Shown: one piece after another, positions 32,790 through 32,924 of the stretch | Layout: each line of letters opens with the position of its first letter | Position numbering within the stretch: position 1 is the stretch's first letter | Source of the DNA: Paraglomus occultum | Taxonomy: Eukaryota > Glomeromycota > Glomeromycetes > Paraglomerales > Paraglomeraceae | NCBI GenBank assembly: GCA_910592205.1 | Contig: CAJVPJ010000236.1 | Location: 1-32,924, forward strand | Direction of reading: 5' to 3' | Length of the DNA: 32,924 bases | Position numbers and translations under genes: made by a program | The notes under the pieces: model-generated | Databases searched by the model: none | Seen by the model: only the letters and a program-made list of their open reading frames with translations | Told to the model about the DNA's origin: nothing

Positions 32790-32924
32790 CACAGTGAAAC
32801 TCGATAAGTCGGACACGACGGGGTGGGCATGGCTGTCCGACTTATCGAGAAATCCGAGTTATCGAGGGACCAATAGAATTTATCGTAGCAAAATTGCCTT
32901 TAACATTATGAGACATTTGCTTTC
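32790..32924. mobile_element. End of a TA-flanked DNA transposon, cut by the window edge
   Basis: After TA at 32788-32789 the sequence starts CACAGTGAAACTCGATAAG. Its 16 bases at 32800-32815 pair perfectly with 32834-32849 (18-base loop), forming a strong hairpin. A related ccgagttatcgaggg follows at 32853. A TA flank, CACAGTG start and subterminal inverted ATCGAG repeats resemble pogo/Tigger-type ends. The other end lies outside the window, so the element is unconfirmed. Confidence 0.55.

Noticed and set aside
1-32924. CRISPR arrays, tRNA or rRNA genes
   Set aside because: No regularly spaced repeats, no convincing cloverleaf with a GGTTCGAAT-type T-loop and no rRNA-like sequence were seen. 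A covariance-model scan would be more sensitive.

Overview
The window is nuclear DNA from a fungus. Genes are densely interrupted by short introns (about 50-150 bp, mostly GT-AG, several with a CTAAC-like branch site), intergenic DNA is AT-rich, and the gene set is clearly fungal: protein O-mannosyltransferase, an Stc1-domain protein, a secreted proteinase K-like subtilase and a PNRC/Edc1-type decapping protein. UCH37 is present, which argues against a budding yeast. Many Tc1/mariner/pogo-type relics and a Pif1/Helitron-type helicase relic point to an early-diverging lineage such as Mucoromycota, but this placement is inference.

Layout. 1-2.1 kb is repeat-rich: a 77-bp direct repeat, a 0.44-kb inverted-repeat element and a Tc1/mariner transposase relic. 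2.1-7.6 kb carries three plus-strand genes: SCO1 (mitochondrial copper chaperone, six exons, one GC-AG intron), the ESCRT-III subunit Did2/CHMP1, and a small Stc1-domain zinc-binding protein. 8.0-11.1 kb holds an 11-exon PMT4/POMT1-type mannosyltransferase on the minus strand. 11.8-13.75 kb is UCH37 (plus), converging on ribosomal protein uS11-type gene RPS11 (uS17 family, minus, 13.97-14.75 kb). 15.2-16.8 kb has coding-like exons of a gene I could not identify. 17-20.6 kb is gene-poor, with simple repeats and a strong G-quadruplex motif. 20.6-22.1 kb is a single-exon 482-aa disordered protein with a PNRC motif, followed by 3 kb of pyrimidine-rich non-coding DNA. 25.2-27.0 kb is a secreted subtilisin (minus).

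28.6-32.9 kb is an accessory, mobile-element zone. A frameshifted Pif1-like helicase is split by a 215-bp TA-flanked MITE; removing the MITE restores the helicase reading frame exactly at the insertion point. Next to it is a decaying multi-exon gene of an unrecognised family, in which a 58-bp tandem duplication has copied a 3' splice site. The window ends inside another TA-flanked element whose terminus starts with the same CACAGTG as one end of the MITE.

The core genes are unrelated housekeeping functions (copper delivery to cytochrome oxidase, endosomal sorting, RNAi/heterochromatin, O-mannosylation, proteasomal deubiquitination, translation, mRNA decapping, secreted proteolysis). No operon-like system is evident. 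All exon structures were read by hand from splice consensus, reading phase and remembered family sequence patterns; no database search was made.
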